64,000 nt of DNA from Condylostoma magnum (Eukaryota; Ciliophora; Heterotrichea; Heterotrichida; Condylostomatidae), in the NCBI GenBank assembly GCA_920105805.1, contig CAKKTI010000057.1, positions 1 to 64,000 on the forward strand. The letters are read 5' to 3'. The notes under the pieces are model-generated. The model saw only the letters and a list, made by a program, of their open reading frames with translations, searched no databases and was not told where the DNA came from. Below are positions 35,033-49,341 of this stretch, one piece after another. A program made the position numbers and the translations under genes. Every line of letters begins with the position of its first letter. Within the stretch, counting starts at the first letter, position 1.

Positions 35033-36406
35033 TTAACATTCATACTTAGATGATGATGCTGTACTTGGATAATTACTTCTAATTCTTGGCTTGTATATCC
35101 AATTGTTTTTCTTTGGGACTACTTTCTTTTAGCTTACTTTAGGTGATAATTATAATGAAACTACTCTTCTATGTCTGGTAATTCTTTTAACTGGTTTAGG
35201 AATTTCAATTTATCCTTACAGAATTTAGTCTAATTTATATGGAACATTGGGCCTTAAGTAAGCAAATGCATTAATAGACTCTTAACTCATGTCTCTCTTT
35301 ATTTTAATATTTTTAGTATCATTTTCTTCTTTCATATTTTGGTAGAAATTATCCATGTAATTCCCCATTTTTATACTTTTCTATGTAATCTTTCCCTCAG
35401 ATGCTATTTTTTGCACTCTTTTTCTATTAACAGGGCTAATCAGCTAAACTCTATTAAACATTAAAGAGAACATTTCATCATCTATTTTGATATTTCTTAT
35501 AGAGATCCTACTAGCCCCGGTAAATCACAGCTTTTTATCATCATCTACCATAAACTCCGCTCTTATTCTCAGCAGTTCAATTTGATGATAAGTTGCTAAA
35601 TAATACGCTATTCTTCTGCACATTAACATGCAATACTCATCAGGGTCGTCAATCATTAGTTATCTTTCTCTGTCTAAATTGATTTCCATTCCTGCTTTTT
35701 GTAAATCTTGTATTGCATTTTAATCAGTGGCCTCATGGGAATAGTAAGTGGTATATATAATGTCTCCTAAGCCTTATCTGCATTTCAACGCTGTTTATAT
35801 GTACGAAATTTGCTTGAAAAAGGGAGCATTGGGTCGCATAAATAGTATATTTCTTAAGTCAGACTCCAATAGAATCCTAGTTGCCCCATTTTCCTCAATA
35901 CTCATCATCTAATGCGGATGCTTAGGTAGGTATTTCAGTATTGCTATTTCTTTTGTAAATTAATTAGGAGGTTTTATAGCTAAATTTGCAGTTTTTCTCA
36001 GCATTCTTACAAATCCTTATGGATTTTAAGATTTTTAGACAAATTTATCTGTTTTTCTCCTACTTACAATACTATTAAACAGCTTGTACATATCATGTAG
36101 ACTAATTCTGTCTTAATCATCTGTAAATTTTAGCTATTATTTGAAATACTGTAAAAAGTAAATAGGTTTACCATTTTAAAACGCCAGCGTATCTGGTATA
36201 TTAAGCACAAGTTTCTGTTTAGCAGCTAATTTCCCCAGCATCTAAACAATATAACTATATCTTGCCCCTTATCCCTCAAAAGTAGCAATATCATCCTTTT
36301 CTTACAAAGCTGCATCCTCTGCCTTCTAAATCCCTTTTGCCTGAATTTTACATACATTGCACTGGCAAAAGAACTAATTCTGTGAAACCTCGTATCCATA
36401 TTTCAT
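35033..36406 (-). CDS. Unknown 457-aa protein, soluble
   Basis: One uninterrupted frame from ATG 36406 to TAA 35033-35035. The N-terminus has a Cys pair set (FFCQCNVCKIQAKG) that could hold zinc. The central region is helical (LHDMYKLFNSIVSRRKTDKF; DPDEYCMLMCRRIAYYLATY) and contains a WFTGASRISIRNI stretch with a TGA-encoded Trp. The tail is basic and Ser-rich. Balanced composition and mixed codons make it a confident gene, but I do not recognise the family. Convergent with a small gene (13 bp) and divergent from a secreted protein (73 bp). Confidence 0.7.
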
Positions 36407-36479
36407 CCGAAATATATTAGAAATAAACCGGCCACTTTAAAACCATTAAATTCCATTACGCATTAGGTGAATAAATAAA

Positions 36480-37019
36480 ATGAAAGCTGTTGTATTACTC
36501 GTCTGCTTAATTACTTTCTCTCAAGCCTCAACTAGGAATATCCAACCTCTTTTAGAGACAATGGAACAACTTCGTGGCCCAATCAATGCCACTTACAACT
36601 TCATAGATTCATTCATCGACGCCTGTGATCCTACCTCCCGCAAATCAGAATGCAGAGCTAGCTTCGACTCAATTCCAGAATACGCTGAAAATACATTCAC
36701 CTCAATCGGAGAATGCATACTTGGAGACGTTCCTGCTTGCTGGCAATTCCCTGATGACCTACAAAACTATAAAACTGCTTTGATCAATACTGTATCTGAT
36801 TGCAAGGCTAATGAATTCAAGGATGACATAATTGATTTAGCGGATACTGGAAATCTTTTCACTTATTTAATCAAAATCGGAATGAACCAAGAATAATATA
36901 ATCAATTTTTCACCGAGATGAAAACTGCCTGTGCAACATACGACTTTGGAGGATGCGGATATGCTATTGGAAGCTTCTTCCATGAGTTGATGGACTTTAA
37001 TGTAGTTTAGTTAGATTAA
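36480..37019 (+). CDS. Small secreted Cys-containing protein
   Basis: About 179 aa. A clear signal peptide (MKAVVLLVCLITFSQAS) precedes an acidic helical body with cysteines in a spaced pattern (FIDACDP, SECRAS, GECILGDVPACW, SDCKANEF, TACATYDFGGCGY), as in ciliate secreted or extrusome-type proteins. Function unknown. The TAA at 36894-36896 must be read as Gln, since the same composition continues to ..HELMDFNVV. The end is ambiguous between TAG 37008-37010, TAA 37017-37019 and the directly following TGA 37020-37022; the cluster of three stop codons is itself a good terminator. Confidence 0.75.
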
Positions 37020-37080
37020 TGACCTTTGGTAATATTTATGGGTTAAAAAATATAAACAAGCTTTAAAGTTAATTGACTTA

Positions 37081-38730
37081 CTAATCTTCTTTTATCGAGT
37101 CTTCCATATAGTGTCTATTAGGATCCACTCTGTACTTCCACCTTTAGAACATGTAAATCACGAAGATAATGTCGTCTCTAAAGCAAGCGAGTCTGTGCAT
37201 GGTCGGCATAGATATAATCATGGAGAATAGGTCGTCTATAACTGTATTTAGTGCTCTATAAGTCATTACCTTCCAGGGTAGATGGGCCACTGACTGTAAT
37301 TTGTAGTTTATATAGAGTTAAGGTGTCATCATCAGAAATCCTGCTACGTATATAAAGCCAGCTAATGAGCCCACTATATAGCTATATCAACTTTTATAGG
37401 AGTGGTAATATACAGCGTAAATACAGTATACCAAAAATAGAGGAAAGGCTGCATATGCTAAATACCTAGTAGCCTCGTTGTCATATAAATCCGTATTTCC
37501 TTGTTTATGAGATTCCTTGGGTTAAAATGAGACAAATGGAAAGCTTTCCTTAGAAACAATATCAAATCCTTTAGAAAGTTTCCAAAAATCTATTGCGATT
37601 GCTATTGCAGCTGGTAGTAAAATCATTAAAGAAGTGTTTTCATTGTCTAATAAGTACAGAGTTATGATAATCTACGCTATAAAATTATACATTAAAGATG
37701 ATATAGACAAACCCTTTAAAGTATCTCTATCTTTCCAAAAAGCTATATCATTCTTCATAGCCAGTACTTCAAATATTGTATGAAGAACAGAAACAATCAT
37801 AGTTAAGCCTAAGAAATAGGGATTAGTTTCCAAGAACATCTCTTTTATTAGTTCAAACTCAGATTCAGTAGATGTTCCCCAATCCTAGTGAACTTTATTA
37901 GATTGCTCGAATTAGTAAACCATTAAATAAGAGTAGACCCACTGAGTGTTTATGTAGATTTCAAGAGGGACCTCGCTTACTGTTTCATTCAGAGGGATGT
38001 AGCGGCTTTTAAGGACCCAGAAAGTTGAAAGATCTATTATAGGGTAGTATTGATTCAAGGAGTCTGTTTGAATATGAGATAATTAAGGGGGAAAGGCAGG
38101 ATACACAGTGGTATCGGCAACTATGTTAATAGACATTTCAGGAATCCAGTGGGAAATTGGCTCTGAGTTAACTTTTTCCTTATCATACGATGCCTCTCCA
38201 CTTATTAAGTTATGTGTTATTTCAGTTTATATTGGCATCATTCTAGTTATGGCTGTTTATAATTTACGTCTGAAATCAGTCAACTTAACACTTTCATTAC
38301 TTTTACTAGAATATGCATCAATTTCTACAACAATATCCATTTGTCCTCCCTTTTGCAAATACTGTATATAATTTACATTGCTTATCGGCAGTGTGAGGTT
38401 AAAGTATCTGTTATTACTTTCTTCAAAATTATAATACATATCAGGAGCATTAATAATTTCATTTCCTTGGGCTTGTCCTTCCTCGATTAATAAAACCCGT
38501 ATGTTCTGTTTAAAATATACGAAAGGATCGTTTTCAGATAGAAAGCTTCTGTAAGAGTTCTGCTATCCTGCTTTTGTTAAAGATTCTTATGGTCCTTACT
38601 GGCCTGCGAAATATTAAAATCCACGAGATATAAGGAAATAAACCACGAAAAACTGTACCATTTGTCCAAATATTCCAGGTCCTTATCTTTATTCTTCTTA
38701 TGGCTCGGCAACTTCAGTATTCTCTGCCAT
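37081..38730 (-). CDS. CLPTM1: CLPTM1 family multi-pass membrane protein
   Basis: 549 aa. The large lumenal part contains the family-typical segments YPAFPPQLSHIQTDSLNQYY and STFWVLKSRYIPLNE. Several transmembrane helices follow, with the conserved late motifs MKNDIAFWKDRDTLKGLS, PQLYINYKLQSVAHLPWK, DDLFSMIISMPTMHRLACFR and DDIIFVIYMFQRWKYRVD. CLPTM1 proteins sit in the ER and act in receptor trafficking and, in the CLPTM1L branch, in glycolipid scrambling. The cytosolic end is acidic (YMEDSIKED). TAG 37081-37083, followed by TAA, ends it. No net frame change over the whole length. Confidence 0.95.
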
Positions 38731-38864
38731 ATTATTTAAAAGATAATAACACTTTAGGTTATCTGTCATTAAAGACATTATTAACTATTTGGTTGAATAT
38801 AACTGCCTATGTAATATCTAATTAATAGAATTAATTTGTACGGGAAAATTAGCCATAAATTTAA

Positions 38865-39753
38865 ATGGAAGACTAAATATATGAATCACTATCGGGAAAC
38901 AGTTCATCGTCAAGTCAAAGAAAGAGAAGTCGATGATCTCTCTTAAGAAACGTTGTTAGAGCCATCCATCTATTCAAAAACCACGAGGCAAGCCCTATAT
39001 ATGATATAGATGAGCTGACAAGTGAGATAAGATCTATTCCTTCAGATGCACATTATAGGAAAAGGAGAAACAGTGATAAACAGTAATCTCCATTTCAAAT
39101 TGCATTAGATGACTTTAGAAGAGAGTAACGCATATTTGAATGCATTGAAAGGGGTAGAAATAGTGACTTAGATTAAATTAAGATAGATGTTGAGGAAGAT
39201 CCTTACAAATATCTAAGAGGTGCTTCACATCCTTTAAGTCTGGTTAATAAACCTTCAAAAGACGGGAAAACACCTTTATATTGTGCATGTGTAAATGGGA
39301 ATTTAGAGGTTGTAAAATATTTTGCTGAAGTGGGAGTAGATCATTTAATTGATAATTATATANNNNNNNNNNNNNNNNNNNNNNNNNNNNNNNNNNNNNN
39401 NNNNNNNNNNNNNNNNNNNNNNNNNNNNNNNNNNNNNNNNNNNNNNNNNNNNNNNNNNNNNNGGGAAAACACCTTTATATTGTGCATGTGTAAATGGGAA
39501 TTTAGAGGTTGTAAAATATTTTGCTGAAGTGGGAGTAGATCATTTAATTGATAATTATATATAAGGAGAAAAAGATACTCCTTTAGAAGCGGCTTGTAGG
39601 TGGGGCTACTTAAATATAGTTGAATTATTGCTATTGAAATTTAAGTGGCCAAAATCAACTTTATAAAAGGCACTTAAAGCTACAAGTCATCCGGATATCT
39701 AGAAATTACTGAAAAGGCAAAAACGTAGAAAGTTTTTCTGTTGCTTTTGTTGA
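38865..39753 (+). CDS. Ankyrin-repeat protein, interrupted by an assembly gap
   Basis: The N-terminus is Ser- and basic-rich. Ankyrin repeats start near residue 133 (DGKTPLYCACVNGNLEVVKYF), followed after the gap by EKDTPLEAACRWGYLNIVELLL and HPDIQKLL, then a basic C-terminus with CCFC (possible palmitoylation). The 100 Ns at 39363-39462 are flanked by two identical 99-bp copies of one ankyrin repeat. As written, the frame is broken across the gap (199 bp, not a multiple of 3). If the two contigs really overlap by those 99 bp, the frame is continuous, giving about 229 aa. Stop TGA 39751-39753. Confidence 0.75.
39264..39362 (+). repeat. 99-bp segment duplicated at 39463-39561 (gap flank)
   Basis: Identical to 39463-39561 and directly adjacent to the N run. 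It most likely represents the same sequence at the ends of two contigs rather than a true tandem repeat. Confidence 0.9.
39363..39462. other. 100-N scaffold gap
   Basis: Exactly 100 Ns, the usual placeholder for an unknown gap size. Confidence 0.99.
39463..39561 (+). repeat. 99-bp segment, second copy after the gap
   Basis: Exact copy of 39264-39362. Confidence 0.9.
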
Positions 39754-39907
39754 ATAAAGTTGTTTAAGTTAAATGTGTAGTTTAAGTTGAATTATTTCTA
39801 TATATAATAATCAATAAATATCTGTAATACAACCGTTATAATTAGAGTAATACAGATTTTCTACATAATTTAAAACATGATAAATACATAGAATGTGTTA
39901 AATCTTA

Positions 39908-40648
39908 CTATTTTGATACAAAATGCATTCTAGGATAATAATCAGCTGGTCCTGGCGAATCTTGTCCTTAAATAAACTCAGACCTTTTGCCTGCTTTTGG
40001 AATAACTGTACTAACCCCTTAAGATTTAAGCTTCAAAGATTCAGACTTGTAGTACCCAGGACCAGGAGAGTTTTACAATTTCAGTTCTAAGTTTCTCTTT
40101 TACCTACTAAAAGTACCAGGAGAGTTTATTTTACTAAAATCTGAAATAAAATCACTGTCTTGGATTAAAGTAGATTAATACTTTTCTCCTTTTGATCTAT
40201 CTGAAGCTATAGAGAATTTAAAATTTTAGGTTTCATTGAGTTAATTAGAGGGCAATTTTGGAGATTGTTAAGGAGATGTTGCTTAGGAAGAAACTTTTAT
40301 AGTTTCTTTAGGCTTCGCAGACAATTAAGCATATCTAGCTACCTTAGGACTAAATGCATTTGTAACTTAACTTATTATGTTTGGTTATGGTGAAGGTGTG
40401 TTTTATATCTAATAATTTGTTGGCTCCTGTCATAATTAATCTATCATTTGAGTTGTTATTAACTTAAGACAATCTTTTACAGCGGTTTTCTCTGATTTCG
40501 ATTTATCCTTTTTACTGTTATAAATACTTGAAAGCACAGAAAAAAGAAGCTCAAAATGACCTTCTTGATTTAAACTTTCTACTACATTTCCTATTTTTTC
40601 AAATCTTTTTAAAGAAGATTTTAGCCTGGATTAAAAGACCTATGCCAT
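39908..40648 (-). CDS. PG-rich repeat protein (sperm-tail/axonemal STPGR type)
   Basis: 246 aa. The N-terminal ~90 residues are helical (LKRFEKIGNVVESLNQEGHF). The C-terminal half has spaced PG-type repeats (INSPGTFSR, QNSPGPGYYKS, QDSPGPADYYP). STPGR repeats are found in ODF3/CIMAP-type proteins that associate with ciliary and sperm-tail microtubules, so an axonemal or cortical-microtubule role is likely. Only three repeats are clear. Start ATG 40648 shares a 117-bp divergent interval with the next gene; stop TAG 39908-39910 followed by TAA. Confidence 0.7.
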
Positions 40649-40765
40649 TTTATTATTCGTTGAAGCTTATTATGTACAGATTGAAGTATCAAACAATCTA
40701 TGCTATACTTTTATATAATCAGTATATTAAAAATAATTTTATACCATATATAAAGTGATTGACAG

Positions 40766-41965
40766 ATGAAAGGTAAGTTAAGATCAAGAGTACTCTACTA
40801 TAAGACAAACAAACTAGCATATCCAAATAGTAAAAAGTAATCTAAACAAAATCCTTATAGAATAGTAAAAGGCATTTATAGTTACGAAATGACTAAATTT
40901 TATAATAGACTATAAAATAGTGCTGTAAAGCCTAATCCAATACCTAATAAAAACCTATAGTAAACCTCTTTAACACCAGAGCCATAAGTAGTTCCATTAG
41001 ATCCACTAAGTCCTAAATCCCGTAAAAATAAAATAGTAGAATACTGCAATTCCCCTTAAGCATTTTACAAATATAAGTAAAGAAAGCTTTTTGAAGTTAA
41101 ACCTTAAAAGGACAGATATGGTTCATTAGAAGCTCTAAATAAGGATATAAGATTATCTAATTAAATAAACCTATCACGAATAAGTACAGTGTAGGGTAAA
41201 ATATGATAAAAAAGTGCAATACGTAGGCATACTAATAAAAATATACAAAAATAATCAAAGGATCAATAGATATTTGATAATATTAAAGAATATTAACTAA
41301 AAGGGAAATAATTTAGTTAAAAGGCTATGCAACTAAATGAAGATTAAAGAATTGTAAAAGAATATAATAAACGTATTAATTGAACTATAGATACTCTTAA
41401 ATAAATGAAATAATGTGATTCGTCAATTCTGGAACCGCTATACAAACACCATCACCATGTAAAGGCAGACTGGGAGAACAAAGCTAACCGTATATCATAA
41501 AACTTCAAAAAATCAATAAATACTCAGGCAATAAGACTAAGAAGATCTCCTCCTAAATAGTTATCTCACTAAATTCCTAATAAAATTATTAAAATGAGCA
41601 TAAGGTTAAATAGAAGAGTAGCTTCATTATAGCCTACTTTTAGAGATATTAAGATACAAAATAATCATTTTGTGGCTAATGGGTCTCCTTCAACAATCAG
41701 GCTATATTATAAACAAATGAAAAGATAATCTAGTTATAGAACAATTATAAATCAAAACAAGTTAACTCCTTTAAATACTCCTTTGAGATCCAATAAGTCA
41801 GGAATTGAAAGAAGAGTATCTCATATAATCTTAAAAACTCCTAAAACTCCGGATAGAAATGATAGTCCTAATATTTGCAAAAACTTTATATAAAGATTTC
41901 CTAGAATAAGAAGAAGGTTATTTATAAAGCGAGCACTGTGAAATTATATAATGAATACTTATTAA
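40766..41965 (+). CDS. Basic unknown protein
   Basis: About 399 aa, rich in Lys, Arg, Asn and Gln, with SP/TP sites (LDPLSPKSRK; KTPKTPDR; RRSPPK) and one helical stretch around residues 160-215 that contains TGA-encoded Trp (NKRINWTIDTLKQMK). No domain recognised. TAA 41963-41965 is taken as stop; the earlier in-frame TGA at 41939-41941 would end it eight codons sooner. Likely a cytoskeletal or nuclear low-complexity protein by composition only. Confidence 0.55.
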
Positions 41966-42318
41966 TTAAAGTTCTTCTGCCCTTTCTATATACTATACTG
42001 ATCTAAGCTATTTTAGAGCATTCATAAGATTTAAGTAATTTTTTACATTTGATGTGAATTTTATTTTCATATTCTTCAATCCTACTATTACACATAAATC
42101 TTAAAATAACTTAATAAAATTGATCTATATCCTTTATATTATATCAATTTACTTATTATCTATGTTTCTTATTAAGTATAACCAAATACAAGTAGTTTTA
42201 TATAATTTAATAATTTATTTCCTATTATATTTAACAATATCACAATAAGTAATGCTCCCTTATAATAATTGACCTATTAACAACAATACTTTGATGCTCT
42301 TTATTACAGAAAATAAAA
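41966..42318. other. AT-rich intergenic region
   Basis: About 350 bp, mostly A/T, between two rightward genes. I see no protein-like frame. Confidence 0.4.
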
Positions 42319-43797
42319 ATGTAGTCTTGCGTAGAATGCGGTAACGCACCATAAGGAGCATGCTTGTGTGAAGGCTTGCCCCGTTTATTCTGCGCTGAAT
42401 GTTATTGGCAGCATGTCAATTAGTACTTAAAATTTCACATTACAGTTGATATACCCACTGCTTCATCTTTGAACTCTATGGAGAAAGTGGAGCGCTTTAA
42501 AAAGTACAGTGAAAAATTAGGAGTATTAGAAGACAGGCTGAAATAGCTGTAGGGTGATGTTGAAGGATATAAAGAGTAAATTAACATTGGCGCTGAAAGC
42601 GCCATTTAGGTAATTCGAAATATACAAGAAAGCTAGATTCAGGAAGTAGATAAGGTATAGGTTGCACTTAATCAGATTATTGAAGCTGTTAAGTCTTTTA
42701 GTGTTGTTTCAAATGAATCTTAGATTTCACAGGCTTTGTTTGATTTGATTAGTAATTACGGAGCTGAAGCTTTAAATGAAGTGCTTTTTAAGAAGATTTA
42801 ATTGGATTAAGGTTAAAACTAATAAGGAAACTAGTTACAGTATAGATGCAATTTCTTACATTAAGAGTTCTTCTAAGCTTTAGAAAACCCAAATTTGATT
42901 AATATTGATGATGATGTTGAATCTATTGCTAATAGTTTGGAATCTGAGATTTTAGAGATAAACATAGAAACAGATATCCCTAATTTCCATGAAGTTGTTG
43001 AGCCTTAGATATTATACCATGTAATTGAATTTACTAACAAAGTCTACTGCATAGATATAAGCCTTGAGAAGAAGATTAAATACTTCTAAGAAATCCCGTC
43101 AATAACAAACTTCCCTCGTTGGCCGGGGTGTTGTTTGGTAGATACAAACAAAATATTAGTATGCGGTGGAAACAACAAAGAAAAGCAATGTATCCGTGAC
43201 GCCTTATTGATTAACGTAGATGATTAAACCTCGATAAATCTTCAACCAATGCTAATAAAGCGCAATTCTCCGGCTGTCTGTGTTCACAAATCAAAAGCAT
43301 ATGTTTTTGGAGGAAGAAAGTCAAACAGTCGCTGAATCGAGCAATGTGAAGTTTTCAGCCCGAGTACTAATTCATGGACAAAACTTGGAGATTTATAAAA
43401 TCCACGGATTTCAATCAATGCAATTTCTTATGAAAATCATATTCTTCTACTTGGAGCAGGCATCAATACAGCCTAGATATTGGATCCAGATACAGGAAAA
43501 TATGAAAGCTAATAACTACCCTTGAAACTAACTAGAGAATAATTGATCACGGGGAAATATGGCAACTAGATAGTTATTCTATAAGGTGGAAATCTTATAA
43601 CAGTTGACCTAGAGGCTTAAACCTTTGAATAATTTGAACTATCTACAGAGTATTTATTTAAATCCCAGCTACGAATTTAAAAGTACGAAAATAAGTTATT
43701 TACAGTAGTTGAAAGTGACTCAGGCAACCCTGCAACACAAGGACTAGAAATAGGTCAATGGCAATTACTTCCAGTTACAACAATTCAAAACCCCTAG
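42319..43797 (+). CDS. B-box zinc-finger and kelch-repeat protein
   Basis: About 492 aa. Residues 4-37 form a B-box-type finger (CVECGNAPQGACLC, FCAECYWQH). A coiled coil follows (~55-130), and from about 230 a kelch-type beta-propeller (KILVCGGNNKEKQ; KAYVFGGRKSN..EQCEVFSPSTNSWTKL; HILLLGAGINTAQILDP). B-box plus coiled coil plus propeller resembles TRIM-like scaffolds, but without a RING. One kelch W-R codon pair uses TGA. The end is TAG 43795-43797 or TAA 43804-43806; both lie within 20 bp of the stops of the convergent small gene. Confidence 0.8.
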
Positions 43798-43812
43798 TTA
43801 ATCTAACCCTTA

Positions 43813-44121
43813 CTAATAAATTCCCTCTTCCCATTAGTTGCAATAGGGCTTTAGATCAAGGGACTCTTCATTTTAGTAGATCCCATTTTCTAATTTTTAT
43901 ATTCTCTTAGTTTTGATAGACATAAGAACAGTAGCTTCTCTATTTCAGCCTGGAGTATACAGCATAACTAATCATCTTATTCTAATTGCATCTCAGGGTG
44001 TTATCGTATTCTTAGATGAAAAGGCTCTTCTCCTGCTCTATTTAGTCATGTTTGCACAATGCAAGCTGTTTCTAGAGCTCTCTTTTACATAAACTAAGAA
44101 TGAGAATTTCCATTTCTGCAT
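43813..44121 (-). CDS. Possible small protein, unknown
   Basis: 102 aa from ATG 44121 to TAG 43813-43815 (TAA follows). Mixed composition with several TGA-encoded Trp (ITPWDAIRIRW, YTPGWNREA) and an acidic end (NEESLDLKPYCNQWEEGIY). No family. Supported by the fit of its stop to the convergent B-box gene's stops, as at other gene pairs here. Competing rightward frames in the same stretch also look partly protein-like (an upstream part of the kelch gene), so this is tentative. Confidence 0.35.
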
Positions 44122-44243
44122 TAAAAACCCTAATTTCAGTGTCTACGACTATTAAATTGAGATTTAAGGTTTGTTCTTTATATATCTGTAGCAGAGAGCT
44201 AGAAACCGTCTGATTTTAGCCAAGTATTTATGAAAGATAAAAT

Positions 44244-45038
44244 ATGAAGGTTGCATAGGTGGATGATTAAGGGTTTTATGTGTTTTAGATAGAGAGTGAG
44301 TAGTGGGTTAAATAAGAACCTGATGGATGGGAAGAAATTGGTGTTGGATTTGTCTAAGCTGGAGGATTCGGGTTTACATTTATACTTGGAGGATTCAACT
44401 AAGAGACCTCTAACAAGGTATGAAGATTTGATGGAGTAAATCTGTAAAAATAGACTCCAATGCTTCAAGCAAGAACAGAATTTGCCTGTTTATTTAATGA
44501 TGGAATGTTATATGTAATTGGCGGGTATAACATAGAATCCTAATAAACACTTGCGAATTGTGAGGTGTTTGATATAGAGAATCAAAAGTGGCATCCTTTA
44601 CCTCAACTAAAAAGAGCTAGGAAAGGATGTGTATGCACTGTTTTAGGAAATAATATATATGCACTAGGCGGAGATGGGCACTCCACTATTGAAATTCTTA
44701 CTGAGACATAATGGCTTATACTAGAGCTAAGTCTTCCGAGCAGTTTAAGTGGATTTGGATTATATCCCATTATTCATGAAACTTACATTATTTTTGGAGG
44801 AAGAGACTCTGAAGGAGAAATTACAGATCAGATTTTAATGCTTAACTTTAATAATGATTCTATTACTAGTATAGGAAATCTAGAAAGGGGTATTAGAGTA
44901 AATAAACCGTATATTATTTACAAAAGCAGTCTTTACTTGTTTTAAGATTTTCAGTATATAAAATACAGCTTAGATTAGTTAACTGAACCATATAATCAAT
45001 ACTAGTTGAAAGATCATAGGTTAAGCCCTAATGCATAA
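44244..45038 (+). CDS. Kelch-repeat protein, in frame with NAD kinase
   Basis: About 264 aa from ATG 44244; the same frame is open upstream to at least the ATG at 44016. Kelch blades: GFGFTFILGGFNQETSNKVW, GMLYVIGGYNIES..CEVFDIENQKW, NIYALGGDGHSTIEIL, TYIIFGGRDSEGE. It resembles the kelch half of the gene just upstream, so the two may be local paralogues. TAA 45036-45038 may be the stop; the ATG of NAD kinase follows 9 bp later in the same frame, so if this TAA (and the next ones) are sense, the product is a kelch-NAD kinase fusion. Confidence 0.65.
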
Positions 45039-45047
45039 TCACAACTA

Positions 45048-45956
45048 ATGCCATAATAAGCTTAAAAGTATACAACATAATTTTATAATTGTTCTTATAT
45101 TCTACTTACTAAAAGTTAAGATTCAAATGATTCAGAAATAGAATATTTTGTATAGTTAGCTGAGTATCTTATATAGAATGATAAAAATGTTGTAATAGAG
45201 CCGGAGTTTGTGCATTTCATACCAGAAGGTTGCGTTACTTTAACAAGTAATAATAAAAACTTAATTGAATTAATTATAACAATAGGCAACGATAGCGCTG
45301 TATTATCTGCAATTTCTTTATACAAAAATTAATAGATTCCACCTCTACTAACCTTTTATGTTGAAAAATAAGAACTACATACAACATATCAGATAGATTA
45401 ATATCAAATTATTTTAGAGCCAATATTTAGTGGATAACCTTAATAAATTGAAGTTAAAAAGAGATTTTAATGCACAATGATCGATAAAGAATACAGTAAA
45501 AATTGGGGATTAGCCTCTAATGAGATCTGCATTGATAGAAGAGTAGGAAGTACAATGGTAGATTTAGATATGTTTGTTAATGGCAATTATACAACAAAAG
45601 TTACGGGAGATGGGCTATTAGTAGCGACTCCTACGGGATCAACTGGGTATTAACTATTGGCTGGAGGATCAATTACTCATTACAGAGTTCCAGCAATACT
45701 TATAACTCCAATATGCCCCCACTCTCTATCCTTCAGACCGATTTTGTTACCAGACAACGTTGTTTTAACATTATAAGTTCCAGAATAGGCAAGAGATATC
45801 TCATGAGTCTCTTTAGATAAACACACAAAATTCAAACTAAACAAAGGAGCAAGTGTAGAAATAAAGGTATCAGAATTCCCTGTACCTTATATAAGTCAAA
45901 ATAACAGTTTAGAAGTTTGGATAAGTGGACTGAAGTCAGCATATAAATGGAGTTAA
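45048..45956 (+). CDS. NADK: NAD kinase
   Basis: 302 aa. It phosphorylates NAD+ to NADP+ with ATP. Family signatures: the GGDG-loop region [18 protein letters not shown], the NE/D motif SNEICIDR, the Gly-rich site [23 protein letters not shown], and [17 protein letters not shown]. The usual GGDG is GNDS here; the catalytic Asp is kept but two glycines are changed, which is unusual. The start is the ATG at 45048, overlapping codons that could also extend the kelch frame. It ends at TAA TAG 45954-45959, 14-16 bp from the convergent small gene. Confidence 0.93.
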
Positions 45957-45972
45957 TAGATTATATTACAAA

Positions 45973-46461
45973 TTACATCAATTTTGGTCTCTTCAGCGGA
46001 ATAAGTTTGTCTTTTTTGAAGTCGTTCCAGATGAATCTGCTTAAATTGTAAACTGTCTCAGATAATGACAAAAATAAGTTTTCTAGGGCAATTGATGGGT
46101 GTTGTCTTAAAAGCTTCTTTATCTTTACATTAACATCGTGGCTTATATCATGGATGTAGTCTTATAAGTCACTTTGAATGGTCTTTTCACCTAACTATGA
46201 GATATGGTAATTGAAGTAATGGTTGACTTACTTGATAGATATGAGTAACAATGATTATTCCCGCATCTAAAGTAGTTTTAATAATAACATAGTTTTATTA
46301 TGATTATCTTTGTCCTTTTGTAAGTCTAGTATATGAGATTGAAGAGTTAAGACAGAATCTAGAGCTAAAATGAAGTCTCCTTATAGCCCACCTCCATATG
46401 GTTGTAGAACTTTTACTATTTTTATCCAGTAGTTTAGATCAAATCGCTTATATTCTAACAT
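45973..46461 (-). CDS. Helical protein of unknown function
   Basis: 162 aa, almost wholly alpha-helical (LQPYGGGLQGDFILALDSVL; SDLQDYIHDISHDVNVKIKK; NLFLSLSETVYNLSRFIW). It ends in a basic segment (KDKLIPLKRPKLM) before TAA 45973-45975. No family recognised. Convergent with NAD kinase and divergent from the DHX16 helicase (173 bp). Confidence 0.55.
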
Positions 46462-46634
46462 TTTTATTATAAGAGGATTTAGATTAAACGGCTATATTCG
46501 AATTTTGACGCTAAAATGGAAGATAAATTTCTTAAATATGCTTCAATTAAATCTTTTAATATGTCTTAATAATTTCATATACATTAAATACTTTAATAAC
46601 TTACAATATAAAACACATAAAACTTATTAGTTAA

Positions 46635-49319
<2,685 letters not shown>

Positions 49320-49341
49320 TAAAAGTAGTCATTAGAAAAAA

